Below, piece after piece: positions 1 to 6,723 of a stretch of 19,934 bases of DNA (its first letter is position 1; each line of letters begins with the position of its first letter). Made by a program: the position numbers and the translations under genes. The stretch is from Solirubrobacteraceae bacterium (GTDB taxonomy: Bacteria > Actinomycetota > Thermoleophilia > Solirubrobacterales > Solirubrobacteraceae): assembly GCA_019683665.1 (NCBI GenBank), contig JADGIB010000028.1:1-19934 (forward strand), in the 5' to 3' direction. The notes under the pieces are model-generated. The model ran no database searches, was not told the DNA's origin, and saw only the letters and a list, made by a program, of their open reading frames with translations.

Positions 1-125
1 CCGCCTGGCCGCGCCGCCGCGCCGCGCCGCCGGGCCCCCCCCGCGCGGCCGCGCCGCGCCCCGCCGCCGGGCCACGCCCCGCCGCGTGGCGGAAGCGCCC
101 GATCCGCGCCCCCGGGGCCGGGGTC
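1..125. other. GC-only low-complexity leader, no gene supported
   Basis: This stretch is almost entirely G and C, made of irregular reiterations of GCCGCGCC and CGCCGCCGGGCC with a run of eight or more C around positions 34-42. It can fold into many alternative GC hairpins, so no single structure can be chosen. No start codon with a ribosome binding site and no recognisable protein is seen. It may be the spacer or 3' flank of a gene to the left of the window. It ends where the first A/T-containing element, the TATCCT at 126, appears. Confidence 0.5.
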
Positions 126-131
126 TATCCT
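126..131 (+). promoter_or_regulatory. -10 element TATCCT for the DUF1905 gene
   Basis: TATCCT stands out as the only A/T-bearing hexamer in over 140 GC-rich bases and ends 15 nt before the ATG at 146. A transcript would start about 6-9 nt before the ATG, leaving no room for a Shine-Dalgarno site. It fits the TAnnCT pattern seen before five other genes here. No -35 box is recognisable. Confidence 0.5.
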
Positions 132-145
132 GCCGCGCCCGACCG

Positions 146-442
146 ATGCGCCGCCACACGATCACGGCCGAGCTGCGCCGCACCGCCGACCCCGCCGCCT
201 GGCACTTCGTCACGCTCCCCGCCGACGTCGCCGACGAGATCCACGCCCGCGCCGCCGGGGCCCACGCGCCGTTCGGGCGGCTCGCGGTCCGGGCCACGCT
301 CGGGGCCACGACGTGGGAGACGTCGATCTTCCGCGGCACCCGCCGCGACTCGCACGTCCTCCCGGTGAAGGCGGCGATCCGCCGCCGCGAGCGGGTGGGC
401 GACGGCGACCGCGTCCGCGTCACGCTCGAGGTCGCCGTCTGA
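146..442 (+). CDS. DUF1905 domain protein
   Basis: A 98-residue soluble protein that is essentially one DUF1905 domain. The visible family features are a W-H-F-V-x-L-P segment near residues 18-24, a W-E-T-S-I-F segment in the middle, and a V-L-P-V-K-A-A-I-R motif followed by G-D-x-V-R-V near the C terminus, all in the order expected of the small beta-barrel. The molecular function of the family is not established; it often occurs alone or fused to a YdeI-like domain, and no fusion is present here. An in-frame GTG at 86 would add 20 Arg/Pro-rich residues outside the domain, so I take the ATG at 146, which also follows the TATCCT element closely. It is separated from proC by 52 nt and probably transcribed on its own. 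Confidence 0.8.
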   Translation: MRRHTITAELRRTADPAAWHFVTLPADVADEIHARAAGAHAPFGRLAVRATLGATTWETSIFRGTRRDSHVLPVKAAIRRRERVGDGDRVRVTLEVAV

Positions 443-478
443 GCGCCCGCCCGCGCGCGACCCCGCCAGCGGGTCACC

Positions 479-484
479 TAGACT
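479..484 (+). promoter_or_regulatory. -10 element TAGACT for the proC operon
   Basis: TAGACT ends at 484. With initiation 6-11 nt downstream, the transcript would begin at about 490-495, past the ATG at 486 and at or just before the ATG at 495. No Shine-Dalgarno sequence precedes either ATG. This favours leaderless translation from 495. A short inverted repeat (GACCC at 459-463, GGGTC at 471-475) lies just upstream and overlaps the place a -35 box would occupy. Confidence 0.55.
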
Positions 485-494
485 CATGCGCCGC

Positions 495-1223
495 ATGATC
501 GGGATCGTGGGAGCCGGGAACATGGCGGGCGCGCTCGCCCGCGGCTGGGGCGAGCCCGTGCTCGCGACGGACGCCGGGTCCGGTCGCGCGCAGGCGCTCG
601 TCGAGGAGGTCGGCGGCGAGTCGCTCGGCACCGACAACGCCGAGCTGTTCCGCCGCGCCGACCCGATCATCCTCGGCCACAAGCCGTACCAGCTCGAGCA
701 GGTCGCCGCCGGCGTCGACGCCGCCGGCAAGACCGTGATCTCGATCCTCGGCGCGACGACCGTGGAGCAGCTCCAGGCCGCCTACCCGGGCGCGAAGGTC
801 ATCCGCGCGATGCCGAACACGCCCGTCGCGATCCGCCGCGGCGTCACCTGCATCGCCGAGGGCGGGGAGGCGGCCGTCCCGCTGTTCGAGCGGGTCGGGC
901 GCGTGTTCGTCCTGCCCGAGGCGCTCATGGAGGTCGCGACCGCGTCGATGGGCGTCACGCCCGCCTACGTCGCCGTCATCGCCGAGGCCTCGATCGACGC
1001 CGCCGTCCGCGCCGGGCTGAAGGCCGACCTCGCCACCGACATCTTCCTCGCCGCGCTCGCCGGCAGCGCCGAGCTGCTCCAGGCGCGTGGCGGCGACACG
1101 CTCGCCGTCCGCCGCGAGGTCACGTCGCCCGGCGGCTCGACCGCCCGCGGCCTGGCCGCCCTGGAGCGCCACGGGCTGCGAATCGCGTTCGACGAGGCGA
1201 TGCGGGCGGTGATCCAGCGGTGA
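495..1223 (+). CDS. proC: Pyrroline-5-carboxylate reductase
   Basis: Reduces 1-pyrroline-5-carboxylate to L-proline with NAD(P)H, the last step of proline synthesis, in the cytoplasm. From the ATG at 495 the protein is 242 residues and opens directly with the Rossmann loop M-I-G-I-V-G-A-G-N-M-A, the usual ProC N terminus. An R-A-M-P-N-T-P segment sits mid-protein and the C-terminal helical domain carries the family signature V-T-S-P-G-G-S-T-A-R-G-L. The ATG at 486 would add three residues but lies too close to the TAGACT element to be in the mRNA. It is the first gene of a run with yggT, lspA and rluD; its TGA overlaps the yggT GTG by 4 nt. The family assignment is secure; the start is an inference. 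Confidence 0.93.
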   Translation: MIGIVGAGNMAGALARGWGEPVLATDAGSGRAQALVEEVGGESLGTDNAELFRRADPIILGHKPYQLEQVAAGVDAAGKTVISILGATTVEQLQAAYPGAKVIRAMPNTPVAIRRGVTCIAEGGEAAVPLFERVGRVFVLPEALMEVATASMGVTPAYVAVIAEASIDAAVRAGLKADLATDIFLAALAGSAELLQARGGDTLAVRREVTSPGGSTARGLAALERHGLRIAFDEAMRAVIQR

Positions 1224-1525
1224 CGGCGCCGTTCGCCGCGGTCACCCGCGACGACGTCGCCGACTACGTCGCGGCGCTCTTCAACGTCTACACGCTGCTC
1301 ATCTTCGCGTACATCATCCTGTCGCTGATCTACGCGTTCGGGCGGCTGCCGTACTCCCGGGTCCTCACCGCGGTCTACGAGTTCCTGCGCGACATCTCCG
1401 AGCCGGTGCTCGCCCCGATCCGCAGGGTCATGCCGCGCTTCGGGCCGTTCGACTTCAGCCCGATCGTCGCGCTGATCCTCATCCGGATCGTCGGGGCGGT
1501 CGTCGTCGGGCTCATCCGCGGGTGA
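1220..1525 (+). CDS. YggT family membrane protein
   Basis: A 101-residue integral membrane protein of the YggT family. Two hydrophobic segments are visible, one at about residues 20-42 (beginning F-N-V-Y-T-L-L) and one near the C terminus (about 78-99), separated by a hydrophilic loop with the family feature E-P-V-L-A-P-I-R-R-V-M-P. It is a short, single-repeat version with two membrane spans. The family is tied to cell division and osmotic or envelope functions in some bacteria and is often found near proC and sepF; no sepF or divIVA is present here. The GTG start overlaps the proC stop as GTGA and its own stop overlaps the lspA GTG in the same way, so it is probably translationally coupled on both sides. 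The biochemical role is unknown. Confidence 0.85.
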   Translation: MTAPFAAVTRDDVADYVAALFNVYTLLIFAYIILSLIYAFGRLPYSRVLTAVYEFLRDISEPVLAPIRRVMPRFGPFDFSPIVALILIRIVGAVVVGLIRG

Positions 1526-1971
1526 CGCGACGGGCCGCATGGACCCGGGCGCTCGCGGTCGCCGCCGCGGTCCTGGCGCTCGACCAGGTCTCCAAGGCGG
1601 TCGTCCGCGCCACGATCGGCCGCGGCGAGACGGTCGAGGTGCTGCCGTTCCTCGACCTCGTCAACACGCGCAACGACGGGATCGCGTTCGGCGCGCTCGG
1701 CGGCTCCTGGCTCGTGACGATCCTCGTCGTCTGCGCGATGGCCGGGATCGTCCTCGTCTTCAACGCGCACGCGACGCGGCGGCTGGCCTGGCTGTCGACC
1801 GGGCTGCTGCTCGGCGGCGCGCTCGGGAACGTCGTCGACCGCGTCGTCGAGGGCAGCGTCACCGACTTCGTCAAGCTCCCGCACTGGCCGCAGTTCAACG
1901 TCGCCGACATCGCGATCACGTTCGGCGTCCTGTCCCTGTTCCTCGTGCTCGATGAACGTTCGGATCGATGA
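1522..1971 (+). CDS. lspA: Lipoprotein signal peptidase (signal peptidase II)
   Basis: Removes signal peptides from diacylglyceryl-modified prolipoproteins at the membrane; an aspartic protease. The protein is 149 residues with four predicted membrane segments. Visible family motifs are L-D-Q-V-S-K at residues 20-25, N-D-G-I-A-F-G near residues 52-58, G-N-V-V-D-R with the first catalytic Asp at about residue 106, and F-N-V-A-D-I with the second at about 129, all intact. The GTG start overlaps the yggT stop by 4 nt, and the 3' end overlaps the rluD start by 20 nt, a common lspA-rluD arrangement. No Shine-Dalgarno is obvious, consistent with coupling to yggT translation. Confidence 0.93.
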   Translation: MTRRAAWTRALAVAAAVLALDQVSKAVVRATIGRGETVEVLPFLDLVNTRNDGIAFGALGGSWLVTILVVCAMAGIVLVFNAHATRRLAWLSTGLLLGGALGNVVDRVVEGSVTDFVKLPHWPQFNVADIAITFGVLSLFLVLDERSDR

Positions 1972-2845
1972 CGCGCAGGCCGGCCAGCGGCTCGACCACG
2001 TCCTGGCCGGTCCGCTGGGGTCGCGCTCGCGCGCGCAGCGCCTGATCGACGCCGGGCTCGTCACCGTCGACGGCGAGGTGCGCCCGAAGCGCCACGTCGT
2101 CTCGGCGGGCGAGCTCGTCGAGGTCCACGCGCCCGCCGTCGAGCCGGTCGTCGACGCCGCCGCGGCCGCCGTCCCGTACGGCGTCGCCTACGAGGACGAC
2201 GCGCTGCTCGTCGTCGACAAGCCGGCCGGGCTCGTCGTCCACCCGGCGGCCGGGCACTGGACCGGCACGCTCTCGCAGGCGCTGCAGGCGCGCGGGATCC
2301 GCGCCGAGCGCGGCGGGATCGTCCACCGCCTCGACCGCGACACGAGCGGGCTGCTGCTCGCGGCCAAGGACGACGTCACCCTCCACGCGCTCCAGGACGA
2401 GCTGCGCGAGCGGCGCATCGAGCGCGAGTACCTGGCGCTCGTCGCCGGCCGCCCGCCCGCGCGCACCGGCACGATCGACGCCCCGATCGGCCGCGACCGC
2501 CGCGACCGCACCCGCCACTCGACCCGCACCGACCAGCCGCGCGACGCGGTCACCCACTTCGAGATCGCGGAGGCGCTGCCGCGCACGACGCTCCTGCGGG
2601 TCCGCCTGGAGACCGGCCGCACCCACCAGATCCGCGTCCACCTGGAGGCGATCGGCCACCCGGTCGTCGGCGACCCCGTCTACGGCCCGCGGCCCCCGGT
2701 GGCCGGGATCGAGCTCGGCCGCCAGTTCCTGCACGCGGCCCGCCTCGCCTTCGACCACCCGGCCGACGGGCGGCGCGTCGAGGTCGTCTCCGAGCTGCCC
2801 GGCGACCTGCGGGCGGCGCTGGCGGCCGCGCGCGACGCCGGCTGA
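1952..2845 (+). CDS. rluD: RluA/RluD family 23S rRNA pseudouridine synthase
   Basis: Converts uridines of 23S rRNA to pseudouridine during large-subunit assembly. The 297-residue protein has an N-terminal S4-type RNA-binding region (about residues 10-60, including A-G-Q-R-L-D-H and D-A-G-L-V-T-V-D-G), then the catalytic domain with D-K-P-A-G-L-V-V-H-P and H-R-L-D-R-D-T-S-G, where Asp128 is the expected nucleophile. The C-terminal R-L-E-T-G-R-T-H-Q-I-R-V-H and G-D-P-V-Y-G motifs are also present. It starts inside lspA (20-nt overlap) and ends the proC operon. Assignment to RluD rather than another RluA paralogue rests on the S4 domain and the lspA linkage. Confidence 0.9.
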   Translation: MNVRIDDAQAGQRLDHVLAGPLGSRSRAQRLIDAGLVTVDGEVRPKRHVVSAGELVEVHAPAVEPVVDAAAAAVPYGVAYEDDALLVVDKPAGLVVHPAAGHWTGTLSQALQARGIRAERGGIVHRLDRDTSGLLLAAKDDVTLHALQDELRERRIEREYLALVAGRPPARTGTIDAPIGRDRRDRTRHSTRTDQPRDAVTHFEIAEALPRTTLLRVRLETGRTHQIRVHLEAIGHPVVGDPVYGPRPPVAGIELGRQFLHAARLAFDHPADGRRVEVVSELPGDLRAALAAARDAG

Positions 2846-2855
2846 CCCCGGCCAC

Positions 2856-2861
2856 TACACT
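2856..2861 (+). promoter_or_regulatory. -10 element TACACT upstream of rpsB
   Basis: TACACT lies 11 nt after the rluD stop and about 100 nt before the rpsB ATG. Initiation near 2868 would give an untranslated leader of about 95 nt, in contrast to the leaderless layout of other TAnnCT promoters here. A long leader is usual for ribosomal protein operons. No convincing -35 box is seen. Confidence 0.45.
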
Positions 2862-2872
2862 ACGCCCGCGAA

Positions 2873-2890
2873 CGGCCGCTCCCGGCCCGT
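2873..2890 (+). promoter_or_regulatory. Hairpin at the 5' end of the predicted rpsB leader
   Basis: GGCCG (2874-2878) and CGGCC (2883-2887) form a perfect 5-bp stem around a CTCC loop, extendable at the base with one bulged C. It lies just after the predicted transcription start. It could stabilise the mRNA or take part in autoregulation by S2, but in DNA this GC-rich a stem of this size could also arise by chance. No known S2 leader motif was recognised. Confidence 0.25.
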
Positions 2891-2961
2891 CCCTGCCCAT
2901 GTGCCTGAACGTGGGTGAGGCCGAGGGGCGGCGAGGCACACGACAGACGAGGGAGTTGCAC

Positions 2962-4149
2962 ATGGCCGAAGCGATCGGCATCCGCGAGCTCCTGGAGGCC
3001 GGCGTCCACTTCGGCCACCAGACGCGCCGCTGGAACCCGAAGATGCGCCGCTTCATCTACGGCGAGCGCGACGGGATCTACATCATCGACCTGCTCAAGA
3101 CGCAGGCGCTCCTCGAGCAGGCTCGCGAGTTCGCGGGCCGCGTCGCCGACCGGGGCGGCGTGATCCTGTTCGTCGGCACGAAGAAGCAGGCGCGCGACGC
3201 GATCAAGGAGACCGCCGAGGCGGCGGGCATGCCGTACGTCAACCAGCGCTGGCTCGGCGGCCTGCTCACGAACTTCCAGACGATCTCGCAGCGCATCCGC
3301 CGCCTGCACGACCTCGAGCGCTACGAGCGCGAGGGCCAGCTCGCCCTCCTGCCGACCCGCGAGCGGCTGTCGGCCGAGGCCGACCTGGCGAAGCTGCGCG
3401 CGAACCTCGGCGGCGTCAAGCACATGCAGCGCACGCCGGACGCGATGTTCGTCGTCGACCTCAAGACCGAGGCGATCGCGGTCAAGGAGGCGCAGCGCCT
3501 GCGCATCCCGGTCATCGGCCTCGTCGACACGAACGTCGACCCCGACGGCATCGACTACGTCATCCCCGGCAACGACGACGCGATCAAGTCGTGCGCGCTG
3601 ATCACGAAGGCGATCGGCGACGTCGTCGCCGAGGGCCACCAGCGCTTCCGCGCCGAGGAGGAGCGCGCCCGCAAGGAGGCCGAGGAGAAGGCCCGCCGCG
3701 AGGCGGAGGAGAAGGCGCGTCGCGAGGCCGAGGAGAAGGCCCGCCGCGAGGCCGAGCAGGCCGCCCAGCGCGCCGCCGAGGAGCAGGCGCGCCAGGAGGC
3801 CGCGGCCGCCGGCGGCGAGGCCCAGCACCGCCGGCAGCCCGACCCGCACGTCACGCAGGAGGCCGACCGCGAGAAGGCGCAGACGGCCCGCAAGGCCGGC
3901 GGCCCGCGCAAGGCCGAGGACCCGAAGCCGGCCCCGCAGGCCGAGGCGGGCGAGCCGATCACGAACGCCGACGTCGCCGAGGCCGCGGCCGAGGCGGCCG
4001 CCGCGCCCGGGCCCGCGGGGGGGGCCGCCGAGGGCGGCCAGGCGGCCGCGGCGGCCGAGGCGCCCGCTGCGGCGGCCGAGACGCCCGAGGCCGGCGCCGA
4101 CGCCGGCCAGGCGCAGCCCGAGAACGAGAACGCCAACGAGGAATCCTGA
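2962..4149 (+). CDS. rpsB: 30S ribosomal protein S2 with a long C-terminal extension
   Basis: Component of the small ribosomal subunit. Residues 1 to about 228 are an ordinary S2: I-R-E-L-L-E-A-G-V-H-F-G-H-Q near the N terminus, R-W-N-P-K-M, Q-R-W-L-G-G-L-L-T-N-F, and D-T-N-V-D-P near the core's end. The full product is 395 residues, against about 230-300 for most S2 proteins. The extra roughly 165 residues begin with charged E/K/A/R octapeptide repeats (residues 239-270), likely a long helix or coiled coil, and continue into an Ala/Pro/Gly/Glu-rich, probably disordered tail. A GGGAG at 2951-2955 sets the ATG at 2962; the in-frame ATG at 2899 lacks such a site. tsf begins 2 nt after the stop. 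Identity is certain; the role of the tail is unknown. Confidence 0.97.
   Translation: MAEAIGIRELLEAGVHFGHQTRRWNPKMRRFIYGERDGIYIIDLLKTQALLEQAREFAGRVADRGGVILFVGTKKQARDAIKETAEAAGMPYVNQRWLGGLLTNFQTISQRIRRLHDLERYEREGQLALLPTRERLSAEADLAKLRANLGGVKHMQRTPDAMFVVDLKTEAIAVKEAQRLRIPVIGLVDTNVDPDGIDYVIPGNDDAIKSCALITKAIGDVVAEGHQRFRAEEERARKEAEEKARREAEEKARREAEEKARREAEQAAQRAAEEQARQEAAAAGGEAQHRRQPDPHVTQEADREKAQTARKAGGPRKAEDPKPAPQAEAGEPITNADVAEAAAEAAAAPGPAGGAAEGGQAAAAAEAPAAAAETPEAGADAGQAQPENENANEES
3676..3771 (+). repeat. Four tandem 24-bp units inside rpsB
   Basis: Four consecutive 24-bp units (3676-3699, 3700-3723, 3724-3747, 3748-3771) each encode an octapeptide of the form E-A-E-E-K-A-R-R. Units 1 and 3 are identical in DNA; unit 2 differs only at synonymous third positions; unit 4 diverges to E-A-E-Q-A-A-Q-R. 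The pattern points to in-frame tandem duplication with selection on the protein. Copy number could vary between strains. Confidence 0.85.
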
Positions 4150-4151
4150 AC

Positions 4152-4757
4152 GTGACCGAGATCACCATCAGCGCCAAGGACGTCAAGGCCCTGCGCGACC
4201 GCACCGGCGCCGGGATGATGGACTGCAAGAAGGCCCTCACCGAGGCGGCCGGCGACGTCGACAAGGCGATCGAGATCCTGCGCGTCAAGCAGGGCAAGCG
4301 GATCGAGGACCGCGGCGAGCGCGAGGCCACCGAGGGCGTCGTCGCCTCCTACATCCACGCCAACGGCAAGGTCGGCGTCCTCGTCGAGGTCGACACCGAG
4401 ACCGACTTCGTCGCCCGCAACGACGAGGTCGTCGCGTTCGCCAAGGACGTCGCGCTGCACATCGCGGCCGCCGCGCCCGAGTGGGTGAGCGAGGACGACG
4501 TCGACGAGGAGCGCAAGCAGGCCGAGCTGCGGATCTTCGAGCAGGAGGCCGCCGACAAGCCCGAGAACGTCCGCGGCAAGATCGCCGAGGGCAAGCTCCG
4601 CAAGTGGTACGAGAGCGTCGTCCTGCTCAACCAGGAGCACGTCAACGGCGAGAAGTACGAGGGCAAGACCATCGGCCAGCTCCTGGACGAGCTGCGCGCC
4701 AAGACGGGCGAGAACATCCAGATCCGGCGCTTCGCGCGCTTCGCCGTCGGCCAGTAG
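4152..4757 (+). CDS. tsf: Elongation factor Ts (short form)
   Basis: Nucleotide exchange factor that releases GDP from EF-Tu. The N-terminal UBA-like domain (about residues 5-45) shows V-K-A-L-R-D-R-T-G-A-G-M-M-D-C-K-K-A-L, and the core shows V-E-V-D-T-E-T-D-F-V-A-R-N-D, the segment that contacts EF-Tu. At 201 residues it is much shorter than the roughly 270-290 of E. coli-type EF-Ts and close to the short Thermus type, with only one core subdomain; the short type acts as a dimer in Thermus. The GTG start has GAGGA at 4138-4142, 9 nt upstream. It follows rpsB by 2 nt and precedes pyrH by 3 nt, the classic order. Confidence 0.96.
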   Translation: MTEITISAKDVKALRDRTGAGMMDCKKALTEAAGDVDKAIEILRVKQGKRIEDRGEREATEGVVASYIHANGKVGVLVEVDTETDFVARNDEVVAFAKDVALHIAAAAPEWVSEDDVDEERKQAELRIFEQEAADKPENVRGKIAEGKLRKWYESVVLLNQEHVNGEKYEGKTIGQLLDELRAKTGENIQIRRFARFAVGQ

Positions 4758-4760
4758 GCA

Positions 4761-5483
4761 GTGGACGAGCCGCCCGCGTTTCGCCGGATCCTGCTGAAGC
4801 TGTCGGGCGAGGCCCTCATGGGCTCGCTCGACTACGGCACCGATCCGAAGCGCCTGACGGCGATCGCCGAGCAGGTCGCCCGCGTCCACGCCCGGGGCGT
4901 GGAGCTGGCGATCGTCGTCGGCGCGGGCAACATCTACCGCGGGATGGAGGGCGCGGCCGCCGGCATGGACCGGGCGACCGCCGACTACATGGGCATGCTC
5001 GCGACCGTGCTGAACGCGCTCGCCCTCCAGGACGCGCTCGAGAAGCAGGGCGTCCACACCCGCGTGCAGTCGGCCATCGACATCCAGGAGGTGGCCGAGC
5101 CGTACATCCGCCGGCGGGCGATGCGCCACCTGGAGAAGCACCGGGTCGTGATCTTCGCCGCCGGCACGGGCAACCCGTTCTTCACGACCGACACCGCGGC
5201 GGCGCTGCGGGCGATCGAGGTGCACGCCGAGGCGATCCTCATGGCCAAGAACGGCGTCGAGGGCGTCTACACGTCCGACCCGCGCACCGATCCCGACGCG
5301 GAGTTCATCAGCCGGATCACGCACATGGAGGCGGTCAGCCGCCGGCTGCGGGTGATGGACGCGACCGCGCTGACGCTGTGCGCCGAGAACGGGCTGCCCA
5401 TCTACGTGTTCAACATGGACGACGAGCGCAACATCGACCGGATAGTGTCCGGCGAGCGCGTGGGGACCCTGGTGACGACATGA
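4761..5483 (+). CDS. pyrH: UMP kinase
   Basis: Phosphorylates UMP to UDP with ATP, in the cytoplasm; a hexameric amino-acid-kinase-fold enzyme. The 240-residue protein shows K-L-S-G-E-A-L at residues 13-19, V-V-G-A-G-N-I-Y-R-G (where many homologues have G-G-G-N), G-T-G-N-P-F-F-T-T-D-T-A-A for nucleotide binding, and the C-terminal V-F-N segment. The GTG start lies 3 nt after tsf and its stop overlaps the frr start (ATGA), so translation of tsf-pyrH-frr is probably coupled. Confidence 0.96.
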   Translation: MDEPPAFRRILLKLSGEALMGSLDYGTDPKRLTAIAEQVARVHARGVELAIVVGAGNIYRGMEGAAAGMDRATADYMGMLATVLNALALQDALEKQGVHTRVQSAIDIQEVAEPYIRRRAMRHLEKHRVVIFAAGTGNPFFTTDTAAALRAIEVHAEAILMAKNGVEGVYTSDPRTDPDAEFISRITHMEAVSRRLRVMDATALTLCAENGLPIYVFNMDDERNIDRIVSGERVGTLVTT

Positions 5484-6046
5484 GCGAGCTGATCGACGAA
5501 CTCCTGGCCGACGCCTCCGAGCGCATGGCCAAGTCCGTGGAGGCCACCCAGCACGACTTCGGGTCGGTGCGCACCGGCCGCGCGAACCCGGCCCTCCTGG
5601 ACCGCGTCGTCGTCGACTACTACGGCGCCCAGACGCCGCTGAAGCAGCTGGCGACGATCAGCGCGCCCGAGGCGCGCCTGCTCACGGTCCAGCCGTTCGA
5701 CAAGAGCTCGATCAAGGCGATCGAGAAGGCGATCAACGAGTCCGACATCGGTCTCAACCCGTCCAACGACGGCAACGTCGTCCGGCTCGTCCTTCCGGAG
5801 CTGACCGAGGAGCGCCGGCGCGAGCTCGTGAAGGTCGTGCGCAACATCGCCGAGGAGGGCCGGATCAAGATCCGCAACGTCCGCCGCGACGTCATGCACG
5901 ACCTGCGGGAGCTGCGCGACGAGGGCGACGTCGGGGCCGACGACGAGCATCGCGCCGAGGCCGAGCTGCAGAAGCTGACCGATCAGCGGATCGCCGAGCT
6001 CGACGCGATGCTGAAGGCCAAGGAAGAAGAGATCCTCGAGGTCTGA
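5480..6046 (+). CDS. frr: Ribosome recycling factor
   Basis: Works with EF-G to split post-termination ribosomes. The 188-residue length is typical. Visible are S-V-R-T-G-R-A-N-P-A-L-L at residues 29-40 in the first long helix, the beta domain with Y-Y-G-A-Q-T-P-L-K-Q-L-A, and the third helix with I-R-N-V-R-R-D that contacts rRNA. The N terminus overlaps pyrH by 4 nt and the stop shares one base with the uppS start (TGATG). Confidence 0.96.
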   Translation: MSELIDELLADASERMAKSVEATQHDFGSVRTGRANPALLDRVVVDYYGAQTPLKQLATISAPEARLLTVQPFDKSSIKAIEKAINESDIGLNPSNDGNVVRLVLPELTEERRRELVKVVRNIAEEGRIKIRNVRRDVMHDLRELRDEGDVGADDEHRAEAELQKLTDQRIAELDAMLKAKEEEILEV

Positions 6047-6723
6047 TGTCGGCGGCGCCGGGCCGGGCGCGCTACGTCGCCATCATCACCGACGGGAACG
6101 GCCGCTGGGCCCAGCGCCGCGGCCTGCCCGTCCTCGAGGGGCACCGGGCCGGCGCCGACGTCGTGAAGGCGCGCCTGCGCGACGCGGTCGAGCTCGGCAT
6201 CGAGCAGCTCACCGTCTACTCGTTCTCGACCGAGAACTGGTCGCGCTCCGACGAGGAGGTCTCCGGCCTCATGCGGATGTTCGCGGAGCGGATCGACGCC
6301 GAGACGCCCGAGCTGCACGACGAGGGGGTGCGGATGCGCTTCATCGGCCGCCGCGCCGGCGTCGACCCGGAGCTCGTCGAGCGGATGGAGTGGGCCGAGG
6401 CGCTGACGGCCCGCAACGACCGCATCACGTTCTTCGTGGCGTTCAACTACGGCGGGCGGGCCGAGATCGTCGACGCGGCCCGCCGCTTCACCGACGGGGA
6501 CGAGGCCGACTTCGCGCGGCTGCTGTACGCGCCGGAGATGCGCGATCCGGACCTGCTCATCCGCACGAGCGGGGAGCAGCGGATCAGCAACTTCCTGCTG
6601 TGGCAGTGCGCGTACTCGGAGTTCGTCTTCCGCGACGAGCTGTGGCCGGACTTCGACCGCGCGGCCTTCGAGGCCTCGCTCGAGGAGTTCGCCGCCCGCC
6701 GCCGACGCTTCGGCGGCCGCTGA
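6046..6723 (+). CDS. uppS: Isoprenyl transferase (undecaprenyl diphosphate synthase type)
   Basis: Cis-prenyltransferase that adds isopentenyl units to make the long polyprenyl carrier lipid of peptidoglycan synthesis. The 225-residue protein carries D-G-N-G-R-W-A with the essential Asp at residue 16, S-F-S-T-E-N-W-S-R for chain binding, F-N-Y-G-G-R-A-E-I, and the C-terminal D-L-L-I-R-T-S-G-E and S-N-F-L-L-W-Q motifs. The usual H-V-A-I-I-M-D-G-N reads Y-V-A-I-I-T-D-G-N here, a change next to the active site. Product chain length cannot be read from sequence. It is coupled by 1-nt overlaps to frr and cdsA. Confidence 0.93.
   Translation: MSAAPGRARYVAIITDGNGRWAQRRGLPVLEGHRAGADVVKARLRDAVELGIEQLTVYSFSTENWSRSDEEVSGLMRMFAERIDAETPELHDEGVRMRFIGRRAGVDPELVERMEWAEALTARNDRITFFVAFNYGGRAEIVDAARRFTDGDEADFARLLYAPEMRDPDLLIRTSGEQRISNFLLWQCAYSEFVFRDELWPDFDRAAFEASLEEFAARRRRFGGR

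Noticed and set aside
1..125. Possible structured RNA or repeat array at the left end
   Set aside because: The GC-only sequence allows too many alternative stems; no conserved unit length, spacer pattern or RNA-family feature could be recognised.
86..145. GTG-initiated extension of the DUF1905 protein
   Set aside because: The added residues are Arg/Pro low complexity outside the domain, and the extension would span the TATCCT promoter element.
2899..2961. In-frame upstream ATG that would add 21 residues to RpsB
   Set aside because: No Shine-Dalgarno precedes 2899, while GGGAG precedes 2962, and S2 proteins start at the M-A-E-A-I-G-I-R-E-L-L segment.
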